A stretch of 64,000 nucleotides of DNA. Source: G965216695 sp965216695 (GTDB lineage Bacteria > Pseudomonadota > Gammaproteobacteria > Pseudomonadales > Azotimanducaceae). Numbering within the stretch: position 1 is the stretch's first letter; every line of letters begins with the position of its first letter. The notes beneath the pieces were generated by a model that did not search any database, had not been told where the DNA came from, and saw only the letters and a program-made list of their open reading frames with translations. The DNA is taken from contig OZ244212.1 in the NCBI GenBank assembly GCA_965216695.1, forward strand, positions 2,728,001-2,792,000, in the 5' to 3' direction. The position numbers and the translations under genes are program-made. Below are positions 52,488 through 61,840 of this stretch, piece by piece.

Positions 52488-53590
52488 GTAAGGTCTACCG
52501 ATTCGATCCAGAACTTAAAGATGGCGATCGACACTTCGTAGAGGCGAGTGAATGGATTGCGAAGATGGACAAAGGACTGTCGGAATCGGACGCCGAAGCA
52601 TTGTCAACCTGGATGCGGGTTAATCCACGGAACGAAACACAGCTGCTTGCGATGGCGCGGACTTGGGACAAAATGGACGCGCTGGCGCGCTTATCTGAAG
52701 TGTTTCCGCATGCTTCTGAAACCGCGCCGCCTCTGGTTCAACAGGTGACCGGTCGGTTTGCCTATCGGTTTGTTAGTGCCGCCTCGTTCGTCGTTATCTG
52801 CGCGATTGGGATAGCGGCCGTCCTCATGAATCAACCCAGCGACAGAGAGCCAACGTCAGATGCCGCAGTGTCCGATGCTGCAACGTATGAAACCGCCGTT
52901 GGTGGTATATCGACCATCGAGCTGGCTGATGGATCCGTTATCACACTCAATACGAATAGCCGTGCAATTGTAGGTTATAGCGCGCAACAGCGCATCGTTC
53001 AGCTTGAGCGAGGAGAAATACATATCGATGTTGCGCACGACCCAACAAGACCACTCAGCGTTATTGCGGCCGGACGTATTGTCCAAGCTGTGGGGACGTC
53101 ATTTAGCGTGAGGATTGATGATTCCCAGCGAGTTGAAGTTTTAGTCGCGGATGGTCGTGTTCAGATTGGTGTGCGTGAACCAGGCACAGCTGATACTGAT
53201 CAGTTAGGACGTCCGAACGAATGGGCAAACCAGTCTTTTCTCATTGCGCAAGCCGAGCGCGCGGTTCTTAACTCCGGTGAGGAAGCTGTGGAAGTGCTTG
53301 AGCCGGAAGAAATCGAAGTGCAGCTATCCTGGCGAAATGGAAATCTGATTTTCCGTGGCGAATCACTTGCGACCGCTGTTGCGGAAGTAGGGCGCTACAC
53401 GCCGGTGGAGTTCGTCATAGAAGATGAGGATTTGCGACGGGTCCGCGTGGCTGGATTGTTCAAAGCAGGTGACGTGTCAGGGTTCCTGTCGTCATTGGAA
53501 GCCAACTTCGACATTGTGTACGAACGTGCTGACGATGAAACCATACTTCTTTCTGCCGAAAAGAATCGACGCACGGATGCTGCGAATTAG
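52484..53590 (+). CDS. FecR-type anti-sigma factor / signal transducer
   Basis: This 368-residue inner-membrane protein begins with the DUF4880 anti-sigma domain (EASEWIAKMDKGLSESDAEALSTWM), then one membrane helix (ASFVVICAIGIAAVLM, about 105-122) and a periplasmic FecR region (TIELADGSVITLNTNSRAIV, GEIHIDVAHD) with an STN-like C-terminal part (LIFRGESLATAVAEVGRYTPVEFVI). GTG at 52484; AAAGGAGG is upstream. It holds the sigma factor until the TonB receptor signals. Confidence 0.93.
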   Translation: MSKVYRFDPELKDGDRHFVEASEWIAKMDKGLSESDAEALSTWMRVNPRNETQLLAMARTWDKMDALARLSEVFPHASETAPPLVQQVTGRFAYRFVSAASFVVICAIGIAAVLMNQPSDREPTSDAAVSDAATYETAVGGISTIELADGSVITLNTNSRAIVGYSAQQRIVQLERGEIHIDVAHDPTRPLSVIAAGRIVQAVGTSFSVRIDDSQRVEVLVADGRVQIGVREPGTADTDQLGRPNEWANQSFLIAQAERAVLNSGEEAVEVLEPEEIEVQLSWRNGNLIFRGESLATAVAEVGRYTPVEFVIEDEDLRRVRVAGLFKAGDVSGFLSSLEANFDIVYERADDETILLSAEKNRRTDAAN

Positions 53591-53681
53591 CGGGCGGCGC
53601 GCTATTACACCTGTCGACTGGCGGATTTTAACCAGGCAATCGTCTTACTCACCAGCAGGCCGACATGTTGCTGCGCGGGCG

Positions 53682-56375
53682 ATGAGTGTCCTTTGGGACG
53701 CGTGCGCTCGATTGAGACCGGGATGTCTGGCGATCGCTTGGTGCGTGACTTTGTTCGCTCACGCAAGCGATACAGTGACCTTTGATATTCCAGAGCAACG
53801 AGCCGACCTTGCGCTCATCGCATTTGCGGAGCAGGCGGATCGAACGTTGTTGTTTTCATTTGATGAAACCAATAACAAGACAGCGAACCGCTTACGCGGC
53901 CGATATAAGGTTGTAGAAGCGCTGGAGCTTTTACTCGTCGGATCCGGGCTTTCCATCTCGATGGGCACCGAAGGACAACTCCGTGTTGTTCAAGAAGCGG
54001 AATCGAATGGGGAGATAGTTGTGAAGAAACCAAGATCATTGTTAGCCAGAATCGGTACGGTGCTGACCGGTGCTATCGCGGGTTCAAATGCGATCGCGCA
54101 AGAATTGGGTGAGACGGCGGCTCAGAACGCTAACGAAGGTTACATTGAAGAAATAGTGGTCACGGCCACCTATCGGGAAACCAATCTCATGGATACCCCG
54201 TTGGCCATCAGTGTGGTGGACGAGGACATGATCGAGCAATTGGGAGCAACAGATATATCCGGGGTATTTCGGTCCATCCCTGGATTTAACGTCGCCGGTT
54301 CCGACACCGGCACCAACCGATTTGTTGTCCGCGGGATTTCATCACAAACCGGAGCTGGCTCAGCCGCGCAAACTCACGCGTCTGTGGCCACTTACATTGA
54401 TGATACACCCATGACTTCGGCAACGGGTCCTGCTCGCCAACTGGCAGGTTCGCTGTTTGATATCAAGCGGGTTGAAGTTTTGAAAGGCCCGCAAGGGACG
54501 CTATTTGGGGAGGGCTCACAGGGAGGCACCATCCGCTACATCTACAACGAAGCCGATCCGTCTGCGCTCGATTTCAAAGTCAAAGCTGGGTTTAACACTC
54601 AGGATGAATCGGACGACACTGGATTCCGGGCCGACGGTATGATCAACCTGCCGCTGAGTGACAACTTTGCTGTGCGCGTGTCCGCCTTCAGTGAGGAGAG
54701 AGCGGGTTGGATCGATAAAACCAACATATCGCCCATTGAAGAAGACATTAACACGTTGAAATCGGTAGGCGGGAGACTATCGGCGAGGTGGGATATATCG
54801 GATGCGCTTACCGCTAAAGCTTCTGTTTTCCATACCGATACGGAAACTGAAGGAGCAGCCATTGCCCAGATGCCGTATGTTGAAAACCAGAACGGGCGTA
54901 TACCCGGCAGGCCGGCGACATCGGAAGATGAGTTCACCTTGTACAACCTGCGTTTCGACTATGAACTGGCGGGCGCCACCTTCACTTCCACCACTTCGTA
55001 TTTCGAGCGCGACACCAACGCCCAGGCGGAAACGCTCGCCTCGTTGGCCGGTTTTTTAGATCGGTTTGTAGGATTGGGTGTCAACCTGGCATCCCTCGGT
55101 GCTGGCGGCCCGATTGTGATTCCCTGTAATCCCGGTCCTCAGGATCCGTTCTTTAGCAATCTCGGAGCTTGTCCTTACGGCGATGGACTCAGTCTCCGTG
55201 CCCTTAACAACGACAGCACAGCAGAGAGCGAGCGCTTCATTCAGGAATTCCGGCTGGTGTCTGACGGAGAAGGTCCATGGCTTTGGACGCTGGGCGCGTT
55301 CTACAAGACCAGCGAGGATTATCGCGAGGATTTCCAGCCCATCTCAATGAATCCTGGTCGGGAGGCGTTGCAGCCCGTCTTTGCGGCACTATTCATGGAT
55401 CCCTCCAACCGGCACACGACTGAACTGGACGAGATATCCGTATTCGGTGAGGTGACTTATGCGTTCAACGAACAGTGGGAGGCCACTGTCGGCGCGCGGT
55501 TTGCCAAATTGGAGCAGGAGTTCGAAAACACTGCTACCGGAACCGATGATTCGCCCATATCTCCCAAAGCGGTGCTCTCGTTTCGCCCAACGGACGACCA
55601 ACTCTACTATTTCAGCTATGCCAACGGCTTCAGGCCGGGCAATGTAAACAACGGCCAGGAGTTCAACGTTCGGCAGTTTACGGCGAATGGATTGCCGCAG
55701 CAGTTTATCGATCGAGCAGCTTCTCTTATCACCTACGAAAGTGACGAGGTCGACAGCTTCGAACTGGGCGCCAAGCTGACCTTTGCAGATGGTCGGGCGC
55801 AGCTCGCCACGTCGGCGTACTATATGGATTGGAGCGACACCATTATGCAGTTCGTAGACCCAACCATCCCTTCGGTGAACAACACGTTTAATCGGAATGC
55901 GGGTGCAGCTCATTCACAAGGTGTCGAGTTGGAGTTTACTTGGATGCCCGTCGACAGTTTGAACGTCCGCCTGGCAGCGGATTTCAACGAGGCTGAAACA
56001 GACAATGACAATCTTGCGAACGGCGTGCCGGAAGGTAACCGCCTCGTCTATGCACCGGAGTGGTCGACCTCACTCAGCGTTGACTATCTATTCGACATTG
56101 GCTCGTTGCAGGCGCGCTTACGGGCGGACCACCAGCGGGTCGATGACCAGTTTGGAGACCCCGAAAACACGCTGAAGATCGATGGATACGACGTAACAAA
56201 TCTGCGGTTCACTCTTACGGATCCGGCGGACAGCCGCTGGAGTGCATCTTTGTTCGCCAACAATGTCACCGGAGAGGACTCACGCCTTAGCGTCGTTACC
56301 CTCGTCGGGACCGTCAGCAACGTGTATATCCAACCGCGAGTAGTGGGTCTAGAACTCACCTGGCAAGCCCGATAG
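53682..56375 (+). CDS. TonB-dependent receptor with N-terminal STN signalling domain
   Basis: This roughly 897-residue outer-membrane receptor has a signal peptide (GCLAIAWCVTLFAHAS), an STN domain (FDIPEQRADLALIAFAEQADRTLLF and later YKVVEALELLLVGSGLSI), a TonB box (EEIVVTATYRE), a plug (LERVEVLKGPQGT variant IKRVEVLKGPQGTLFGEGSQGG) and a barrel ending VVGLELTWQAR. I chose the ATG at 53682 for its signal peptide; ATGs at 53535 and 53577 in the same frame overlap fecR. The STN domain fits sensing of its own substrate through the FecR-sigma pair. Confidence 0.9.
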   Translation: MSVLWDACARLRPGCLAIAWCVTLFAHASDTVTFDIPEQRADLALIAFAEQADRTLLFSFDETNNKTANRLRGRYKVVEALELLLVGSGLSISMGTEGQLRVVQEAESNGEIVVKKPRSLLARIGTVLTGAIAGSNAIAQELGETAAQNANEGYIEEIVVTATYRETNLMDTPLAISVVDEDMIEQLGATDISGVFRSIPGFNVAGSDTGTNRFVVRGISSQTGAGSAAQTHASVATYIDDTPMTSATGPARQLAGSLFDIKRVEVLKGPQGTLFGEGSQGGTIRYIYNEADPSALDFKVKAGFNTQDESDDTGFRADGMINLPLSDNFAVRVSAFSEERAGWIDKTNISPIEEDINTLKSVGGRLSARWDISDALTAKASVFHTDTETEGAAIAQMPYVENQNGRIPGRPATSEDEFTLYNLRFDYELAGATFTSTTSYFERDTNAQAETLASLAGFLDRFVGLGVNLASLGAGGPIVIPCNPGPQDPFFSNLGACPYGDGLSLRALNNDSTAESERFIQEFRLVSDGEGPWLWTLGAFYKTSEDYREDFQPISMNPGREALQPVFAALFMDPSNRHTTELDEISVFGEVTYAFNEQWEATVGARFAKLEQEFENTATGTDDSPISPKAVLSFRPTDDQLYYFSYANGFRPGNVNNGQEFNVRQFTANGLPQQFIDRAASLITYESDEVDSFELGAKLTFADGRAQLATSAYYMDWSDTIMQFVDPTIPSVNNTFNRNAGAAHSQGVELEFTWMPVDSLNVRLAADFNEAETDNDNLANGVPEGNRLVYAPEWSTSLSVDYLFDIGSLQARLRADHQRVDDQFGDPENTLKIDGYDVTNLRFTLTDPADSRWSASLFANNVTGEDSRLSVVTLVGTVSNVYIQPRVVGLELTWQAR

Positions 56376-56398
56376 CAGCAGCTCAGGAGAAAGTCCCA

Positions 56399-57289
56399 AT
56401 GAGTTTGTCTGAATACAAAGCGTATCCGGACGCCGACGTGCTAATGGAGCAGATTGAGGCGTTCGATCTACATCGCCACATGGTTGAACTGCAAGCCTAC
56501 GGGCTCACAATCGTTCCGCCTGAGAAGTTGAAACTGCCGGAAGGGTTTGTCGTACGGTTGCGCAGCGCAATCATATCGGCCTGCGAAAGACGAAATAGTA
56601 TTCAGTTGGGTGATGTCAAGACGGTGGAGGCGGTGCCCGAAACTGCGAACAGTAATAGCTGGGATCTATTGCAGGAAGATGAAGTCTTTGTAGAGGCCGC
56701 TACCAACCCTGTATGCCTGACGTTCGTACGCTGGCTGCTTGGACAGAGTGCGGTCTTGGCTGGCCAGTCCTGGATCATCAAAGGCAAGGGTGCCGGAGGT
56801 CTTCCGTTGCATAACGATAATCACGGCATACCGCCCGGCTCCGGGTCAATAGCGCACATGTGCAACACATCGTGGCTCTGCACGGACTACACAAGTTCCG
56901 CTGACGGTCCCACGGTATTTGTTCCAGGCAGCCACATCTATGGAAGAGCGACGCTGCCGCATGAATCAGACCTTAGGCAGACGCCGTTCAAATGTGTGCC
57001 ATTGATTGCTGAGGCCGGATCGTTGGCAGTGTGGAACGGAAATACCTGGCACGCCGCGGAACCGCGCACCAGTCCCGGTTTTCGCGTAACCCTGGTGCAA
57101 ACATACATGCGTAGCTATATGCGGCCGCAGACTGACTATTCGGTTAATTGCCCTGCTGAACTGCTGGAGAAGAATCCGGAACTGGAGCGCATTGCTGGTA
57201 AACCTTTGAATCCTTTTGCAGATCCCCGTAATCCCGATCCAGAGCGTATAGCACCATTTATGCGCGCGGGAACCGATCCTTTTGCGTAG
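56399..57289 (+). CDS. Phytanoyl-CoA dioxygenase (PhyH)-like protein
   Basis: This 296-residue protein has the PhyH-type Fe(II)/2-oxoglutarate-dependent oxygenase features: LHNDNHG with His138 and Asp140, FVPGSH, and WHAAEPR with His218 and Arg223 for the 2-oxoglutarate. Ribosome-binding site AGGAGA is 8 bases upstream. It follows the TonB receptor by 24 bases, so it is probably induced with it. The substrate is unknown. Confidence 0.85.
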   Translation: MSLSEYKAYPDADVLMEQIEAFDLHRHMVELQAYGLTIVPPEKLKLPEGFVVRLRSAIISACERRNSIQLGDVKTVEAVPETANSNSWDLLQEDEVFVEAATNPVCLTFVRWLLGQSAVLAGQSWIIKGKGAGGLPLHNDNHGIPPGSGSIAHMCNTSWLCTDYTSSADGPTVFVPGSHIYGRATLPHESDLRQTPFKCVPLIAEAGSLAVWNGNTWHAAEPRTSPGFRVTLVQTYMRSYMRPQTDYSVNCPAELLEKNPELERIAGKPLNPFADPRNPDPERIAPFMRAGTDPFA

Positions 57290-57689
57290 TCCAGGTCACA
57301 CAGACGCGCAGGTGGAACAAGAGAAAGTGGAGTTTGCCAGCCATGCCTGGATCGAACTTGCAGAATCAATACTCACTGACCTGGTGAGCACACAGGGCAA
57401 ACCAGAAGATGAGTTCGCTGTGTGTGAAGTGTTTCATAATGTACCTGAGCATGTCCATTCTGAAGGTACGGTCGCCTGGCACTTCCACATAACTGGCCGA
57501 AGTGTTGTTGTAGGCGTCGGTGAAGTGGAAGACGTTGATATGCGTATCGTTGCGGAATACACGGAGGCACTGGCTGCTGCGAGGCTTGTTTACCCGCCGG
57601 ACGCACTTGCTGCTCGAGAACCCGATGCAATCCAACTACCAGAGTACCTGCTAGAGCTGCACAATCGCCTTGCGGTCCGCACCGCATAG
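57282..57689 (+). CDS. Small protein, SCP2-like character, unknown function
   Basis: This 135-residue protein is acidic, with DEFAVCEVFHNVPEH, VAWHFHITGRSVVVGVGE and DMRIVAEYTEALAAARLVYPPD. It faintly resembles small sterol-carrier-like (SCP2) domains; I am not sure. The start could be TTG at 57282 (overlapping the previous stop) or GTG at 57312. It sits between an oxygenase and a transporter and is probably in the same operon. Confidence 0.55.
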   Translation: MRSPGHTDAQVEQEKVEFASHAWIELAESILTDLVSTQGKPEDEFAVCEVFHNVPEHVHSEGTVAWHFHITGRSVVVGVGEVEDVDMRIVAEYTEALAAARLVYPPDALAAREPDAIQLPEYLLELHNRLAVRTA

Positions 57690-57693
57690 CGTA

Positions 57694-59175
57694 ATGAGCA
57701 GTATACAGGGGCAACGCCGTCGTAAGATCAGCCCGCGCGTGAAGCTGGCCTTTTCGGTGGGGTCTTTGGAAGACGCCATGATGCAGGCTGCATCCATTGC
57801 AACCATGCTGTTTTACAATCAGGTCTTGGGTGTCTCTGCAGCATTGTGCGGCCTGGCTTTTCTGGTTGCCAGCTTAGTCGACGCGTTTTCTGACCCTTTG
57901 ATCGGTGCCTGGTCGGACCGAGTGCAGACAAGGTGGGGCCGGCGTCACCCATTTATGCTCCTGTCTGCGCTTCCCATTGGGTTGTTCTTCTATCTGTTGT
58001 ATCAACCTCCTGACCTGTCGGAGCAGGGTCTCTTTGTTTGGCTGTTGTGCATGTTGGTCGGTGCACGACTGGCGAAAACCTGTTTTTCAGTACCGCACAG
58101 CGCGCTTGGTGCTGAGTTAACGGACGACTACCACGAACGAACATCCATATTCGGTTGGGATTGGGTGATGCGCTTAGGTGGCGCGGTAGTACTCGGTATC
58201 TTTGTGTTGTTTTTGATATTCCCGACCACAGGTGAGTACGAAAACGGACTGCTAGATCCCGACCGGTATGTTTATCTTGCCGTGATGGGCGGTATCTTGT
58301 CCGCATCGGCAGTCTTAACCTGTGCACTTGCAACCCGGGAGCAACTCCCATATCTGCACCAGCAATCAGTATCTGGTGCCAACGCGCTTGACTCGTTCAA
58401 GGAGCTCTGGCGTAACTTAAGCGCCTTGTTGGTCAATCCCTCCTACATCGCGATCTGTCTCTGCTGGCTGGTTCTCGCCGTCTCCGCGGGCGTGATTGCC
58501 GTCGTGGGAACGTACACGTTCGTTTACGCCTTCGAATTCAGTACGGAGCAAATGGCGGCGCGCGACTTTGTACGCCTGCCTGGGGTATTTCTGGCGTTGT
58601 TGCTGGCTTCCTACCTCACCCGTCTGTTGGACAAGAAATACACAGTAATCGCAACCATCGTGTGGTCAACCTTCATGATTGGGCTGCCCTACTGTCTTCG
58701 CCTACTGGGTTGGTTACCAGAGAACGGCTCTACCGCACTGTTCATTGCCTTTTTTGGCATTTGGTTGATGGGTTTCCTGACGTTGCCTGTGCCTCCGATA
58801 GTGATCGATTCACAACTGGTTGACGTGGCAGACGACCATGAACTGCGTACCGGGAACCGCGCTGAAGGACTGATCTTTTCTGTGCGTACTTTTGCGTTGA
58901 AGCTCAGTCAAGGCGTCGGCAGCCTAATAGCCGGTGTAGGTCTTGAGTTGATCGGTTTCCCAGAGAATGCCAGCCCCGATCAGATAACCGGGCCGATGAT
59001 TGACGGGTTGTTGTTCATGATGGGCCCACTGTATTACGTCATTGTACTGTGCGGCGTGGTTTTTGCGTTTATGTATCGCATTGATAAGCAGCGCCATGAA
59101 GAAATACTGACTCTGTTAGAGAAACGCCGCGGCTCAGTAGCCCAAGCCGAGGCGGGGAGAGCGGTCTCATGCTGA
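57694..59175 (+). CDS. MFS transporter of the GPH (glycoside/hexuronide:cation symporter) type
   Basis: This 493-residue protein has twelve hydrophobic segments. The motif DAFSDPLIGAWSDRVQTRWGRRHPFM in the loop after helix 2 is diagnostic of the GPH family, which carries glycosides, pentosides and related solutes with a cation. The ATG at 57694 starts four codons after the small protein stop. It probably moves the compound, or a hydrolysis product, across the inner membrane. Confidence 0.92.
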   Translation: MSSIQGQRRRKISPRVKLAFSVGSLEDAMMQAASIATMLFYNQVLGVSAALCGLAFLVASLVDAFSDPLIGAWSDRVQTRWGRRHPFMLLSALPIGLFFYLLYQPPDLSEQGLFVWLLCMLVGARLAKTCFSVPHSALGAELTDDYHERTSIFGWDWVMRLGGAVVLGIFVLFLIFPTTGEYENGLLDPDRYVYLAVMGGILSASAVLTCALATREQLPYLHQQSVSGANALDSFKELWRNLSALLVNPSYIAICLCWLVLAVSAGVIAVVGTYTFVYAFEFSTEQMAARDFVRLPGVFLALLLASYLTRLLDKKYTVIATIVWSTFMIGLPYCLRLLGWLPENGSTALFIAFFGIWLMGFLTLPVPPIVIDSQLVDVADDHELRTGNRAEGLIFSVRTFALKLSQGVGSLIAGVGLELIGFPENASPDQITGPMIDGLLFMMGPLYYVIVLCGVVFAFMYRIDKQRHEEILTLLEKRRGSVAQAEAGRAVSC

Positions 59176-60197
59176 AAGCAGAATCGCTGGCTACTGACCT
59201 GCCAGCTTTACCAGCCCAGCCTGCTGATGTCCCTTGGCCCACTAAAGGCTGGCCCCGGGCTCCGCTGCCACCCAATCCTCGCTTTAAGGAACTGGTTGAC
59301 GAGATTTTTAACCTCACCGGCGTCCAGGGTGTCACCCATGCATTTCTTGTCGTCCGTGGCGGTGAGCTGGTATTCGAGCAGTACAGCGCGGGTGCAAGTG
59401 CCCCCTACCTGCAGTACTCCTGGTCAATGGCAAAGAGCATCACGCAGGCGCTTACAGGTATTCTCGTAAAGCAGGGCAGGCTGGATATCTACGCGCCAGC
59501 CCCGGTGCCGGAATGGCAGGGAGATGCCCGGCGTGAAATTACGCTTGATCAGTTGCTCCGGATGTCGAGCGGGCTGGCTTTTCGGGAGGACTACGGTGAT
59601 GGTCTGATTTCAGATGTTTTTCCGATGCTGCAGTTTGAGGGTCGGCATGATACCGGAGCCTTTGCTGCCGCCATGCCGCTAGAACACGAGCCTGATACCC
59701 ATTGGTCCTATTCGAGCGGCACGACCAATATCATCTGCCGTATTCTGAAAGATGTGGTGGGCGGCGGCGCATCCGGCATGCTGCGTTTTATGAACGATGA
59801 ATTGTTCGAGCGCATCGGGGTTAGAACGGCAACACCAAAATTTGATACCTCGGGCACGTTCATCGGTTCAACCTACCTGCTTGCATCACCGCAGGACTTC
59901 GCCCGCTTTGGCCTGCTTTACCTGCGCGGTGGTTCGTTCGGTGATCGCGAAATTCTGCCATCGGCCTGGGTCGACTACGCGCGCACACCCACACACCGCA
60001 GCGAAACAGAATGTTACGGCGCACACTGGTGGATGAAACCGGACAACCCGGACTGGTTCTATTGTTCGGGTTATGACGGTCAGCGTGTGCTCTGCGTGCC
60101 GGAAAAGGATCTGGTTCTGGTAAGACTTGGCCGCACACCGTCGGAGGAGTTCGACTACGTGTGGGACCGGGTATTCGAAATGGTTGAGTACCTTTGA
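59169..60197 (+). CDS. Beta-lactamase-fold serine hydrolase
   Basis: This 342-residue cytoplasmic-looking protein has the class C beta-lactamase/esterase SxxK motif SMAK at 86-89, the second motif WSYSSGTTN near 179-187 with Tyr181, and a C-terminal KDLVLVRLGR strand. No signal peptide is seen. It overlaps the transporter gene by seven bases. Such enzymes are esterases or D-aminopeptidases rather than true beta-lactamases. Confidence 0.9.
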   Translation: MLKAESLATDLPALPAQPADVPWPTKGWPRAPLPPNPRFKELVDEIFNLTGVQGVTHAFLVVRGGELVFEQYSAGASAPYLQYSWSMAKSITQALTGILVKQGRLDIYAPAPVPEWQGDARREITLDQLLRMSSGLAFREDYGDGLISDVFPMLQFEGRHDTGAFAAAMPLEHEPDTHWSYSSGTTNIICRILKDVVGGGASGMLRFMNDELFERIGVRTATPKFDTSGTFIGSTYLLASPQDFARFGLLYLRGGSFGDREILPSAWVDYARTPTHRSETECYGAHWWMKPDNPDWFYCSGYDGQRVLCVPEKDLVLVRLGRTPSEEFDYVWDRVFEMVEYL

Positions 60198-60252
60198 GGC
60201 AGCGCCCGAACGACGCTCGCAGCCATGGGAAGTGCACTAAAAAAAGGTAGAC

Positions 60253-61815
60253 ATGTTCTTATTCACAGCATCCAATCAAACTATTGTGAAAACGTATCGC
60301 GTGCGCAGAACACGGACCATCGCAGGGACGTTGATGGTGTGCTGGGCCATGATAACGCTTACCGTTCCTGTCATGGCCTCGGTCTGGCCTCAACCTGACT
60401 GGGAAGTCCGGGCGCCATCGGCAAAAGTCGATCGGGCAAAGCTAGATGCTGTAATTCAGTCTGCCATAGACTCCGGGCCGGAAGGCACACGCGCGATTTT
60501 GGTTGTAGAAGACGGCGCCATCATCGCAGAGCGCTATGCGCCGGGTTACGATGCTAATACAAGGTTCATCTCCTACTCGATGGCGAAGAGCTACACTTCG
60601 ACACTCGTTGGAATCCTTGTCGGCCAGGGGCGCCTCGAGCTGGATGGCCCGGCTCCGGTTCCGGAATGGAGTGCTGCTGGAGATCCCAGGGGCAAGATCC
60701 GCCTGGTGGACATGCTGAACATGAGCTCCGGCATTCACTCGAGCGAATCCGCATCCCAGCAGGTAACGGATACGGCGGCGATGCTGTTCGGCGCAGGAAG
60801 AAAGGATGTGGCTCGGCACGGTGCCCACCATCCACTTAAGTACGTGCCAGGCAGGTACTGGATGTATTCCAACAGCACGTCAAACGTCCTGAGCGGAATC
60901 GTGCGACGTAAGGTCGGCGACACGAAAGAAGCCTATCTGAAGTTCATCAATGAGTATCTGTTTGATCCATTGGGGATGCGATCGACCACGCTCGGGTTTG
61001 ATGCCCGAGGCACGTTTATAGGGTCCACCTACGTCTGGGCCACCGCTCGCGACTACGCAAAATTGGGACTACTTTATCTTCGAGGGGGTGAGTGGCAGGG
61101 CCGACCAATCCTGGCAAAAAACTGGACTAAATTCGTCAGCACCCCGGCGCCCGCATCGAAGGGCGAGTACGGCGGACACTTTTGGTTGGGCCCCCAGCCA
61201 TCAGCAACAGCACAGGACCCGGAGTTAGCCGATTCCAAGGATTGGCCTGTGGACGAATACAGCGCTCGTGGCCTCTTCGGGCAAGTGATATCCATCAGCC
61301 CGTCCAAACGCTTGGTCGTGGTCATTCTGGGGCACACGCTACATCTGCCGGCAGGCAAGGGGAATGCCATTCGTGAACACCAGATCATAGATATCTACCG
61401 CACAGTGCAAAACTCAACTGAACCGGAGAAGGCCGGCAACCTGCGAGAAGTCATTGCCTCCGTCAGCATCGTGACAGATGCCGGATCAGTTAAACAAAGC
61501 GCCGAGAAGATCGAGCCATCCACAACCAGAGTAAAAGCTGTGGACGTGCCGTTGTTTAACGAATCCCTTTTACCGGATAACCCGTCGGAAGAATCGATTC
61601 AGACAAACGCACATAGCCTGGGTTTTATTCACTGCGCCTGTCTGTTCGTACAGGGTGGCTCGCCAGATCAGTGTTTAGCCGACTGGCTGCCGCCGGGAAT
61701 GGAAGAGATTCTGCCCCAGGTGGATACAGCAAATAAGCGCGTTGTGGTGAGCGATGGCCAATGGACAGCCGAAGTTCAGTATGACGGGCCCTCCGTCGGA
61801 TGCAGCTTTAAATAG
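60253..61815 (+). CDS. Exported beta-lactamase-fold serine hydrolase with a C-terminal extension
   Basis: This 520-residue paralogue of the preceding gene has a signal peptide (MVCWAMITLTVPVMA, so the start may be the ATG at 60253 or a later one), SMAK at 109-112 and WMYSNSTSN for the second motif. The first 400 residues align with the preceding protein (for example GTFIGSTY, LLYLRGG). After about 400 there is a 120-residue Cys-containing tail of unknown function (IHCACLFVQGGSPDQC). The two enzymes are likely esterases in the cytoplasm and periplasm, respectively. Confidence 0.9.
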   Translation: MFLFTASNQTIVKTYRVRRTRTIAGTLMVCWAMITLTVPVMASVWPQPDWEVRAPSAKVDRAKLDAVIQSAIDSGPEGTRAILVVEDGAIIAERYAPGYDANTRFISYSMAKSYTSTLVGILVGQGRLELDGPAPVPEWSAAGDPRGKIRLVDMLNMSSGIHSSESASQQVTDTAAMLFGAGRKDVARHGAHHPLKYVPGRYWMYSNSTSNVLSGIVRRKVGDTKEAYLKFINEYLFDPLGMRSTTLGFDARGTFIGSTYVWATARDYAKLGLLYLRGGEWQGRPILAKNWTKFVSTPAPASKGEYGGHFWLGPQPSATAQDPELADSKDWPVDEYSARGLFGQVISISPSKRLVVVILGHTLHLPAGKGNAIREHQIIDIYRTVQNSTEPEKAGNLREVIASVSIVTDAGSVKQSAEKIEPSTTRVKAVDVPLFNESLLPDNPSEESIQTNAHSLGFIHCACLFVQGGSPDQCLADWLPPGMEEILPQVDTANKRVVVSDGQWTAEVQYDGPSVGCSFK

Positions 61816-61840
61816 GGCAGTTTTAAACAGGCGTAGAAAT

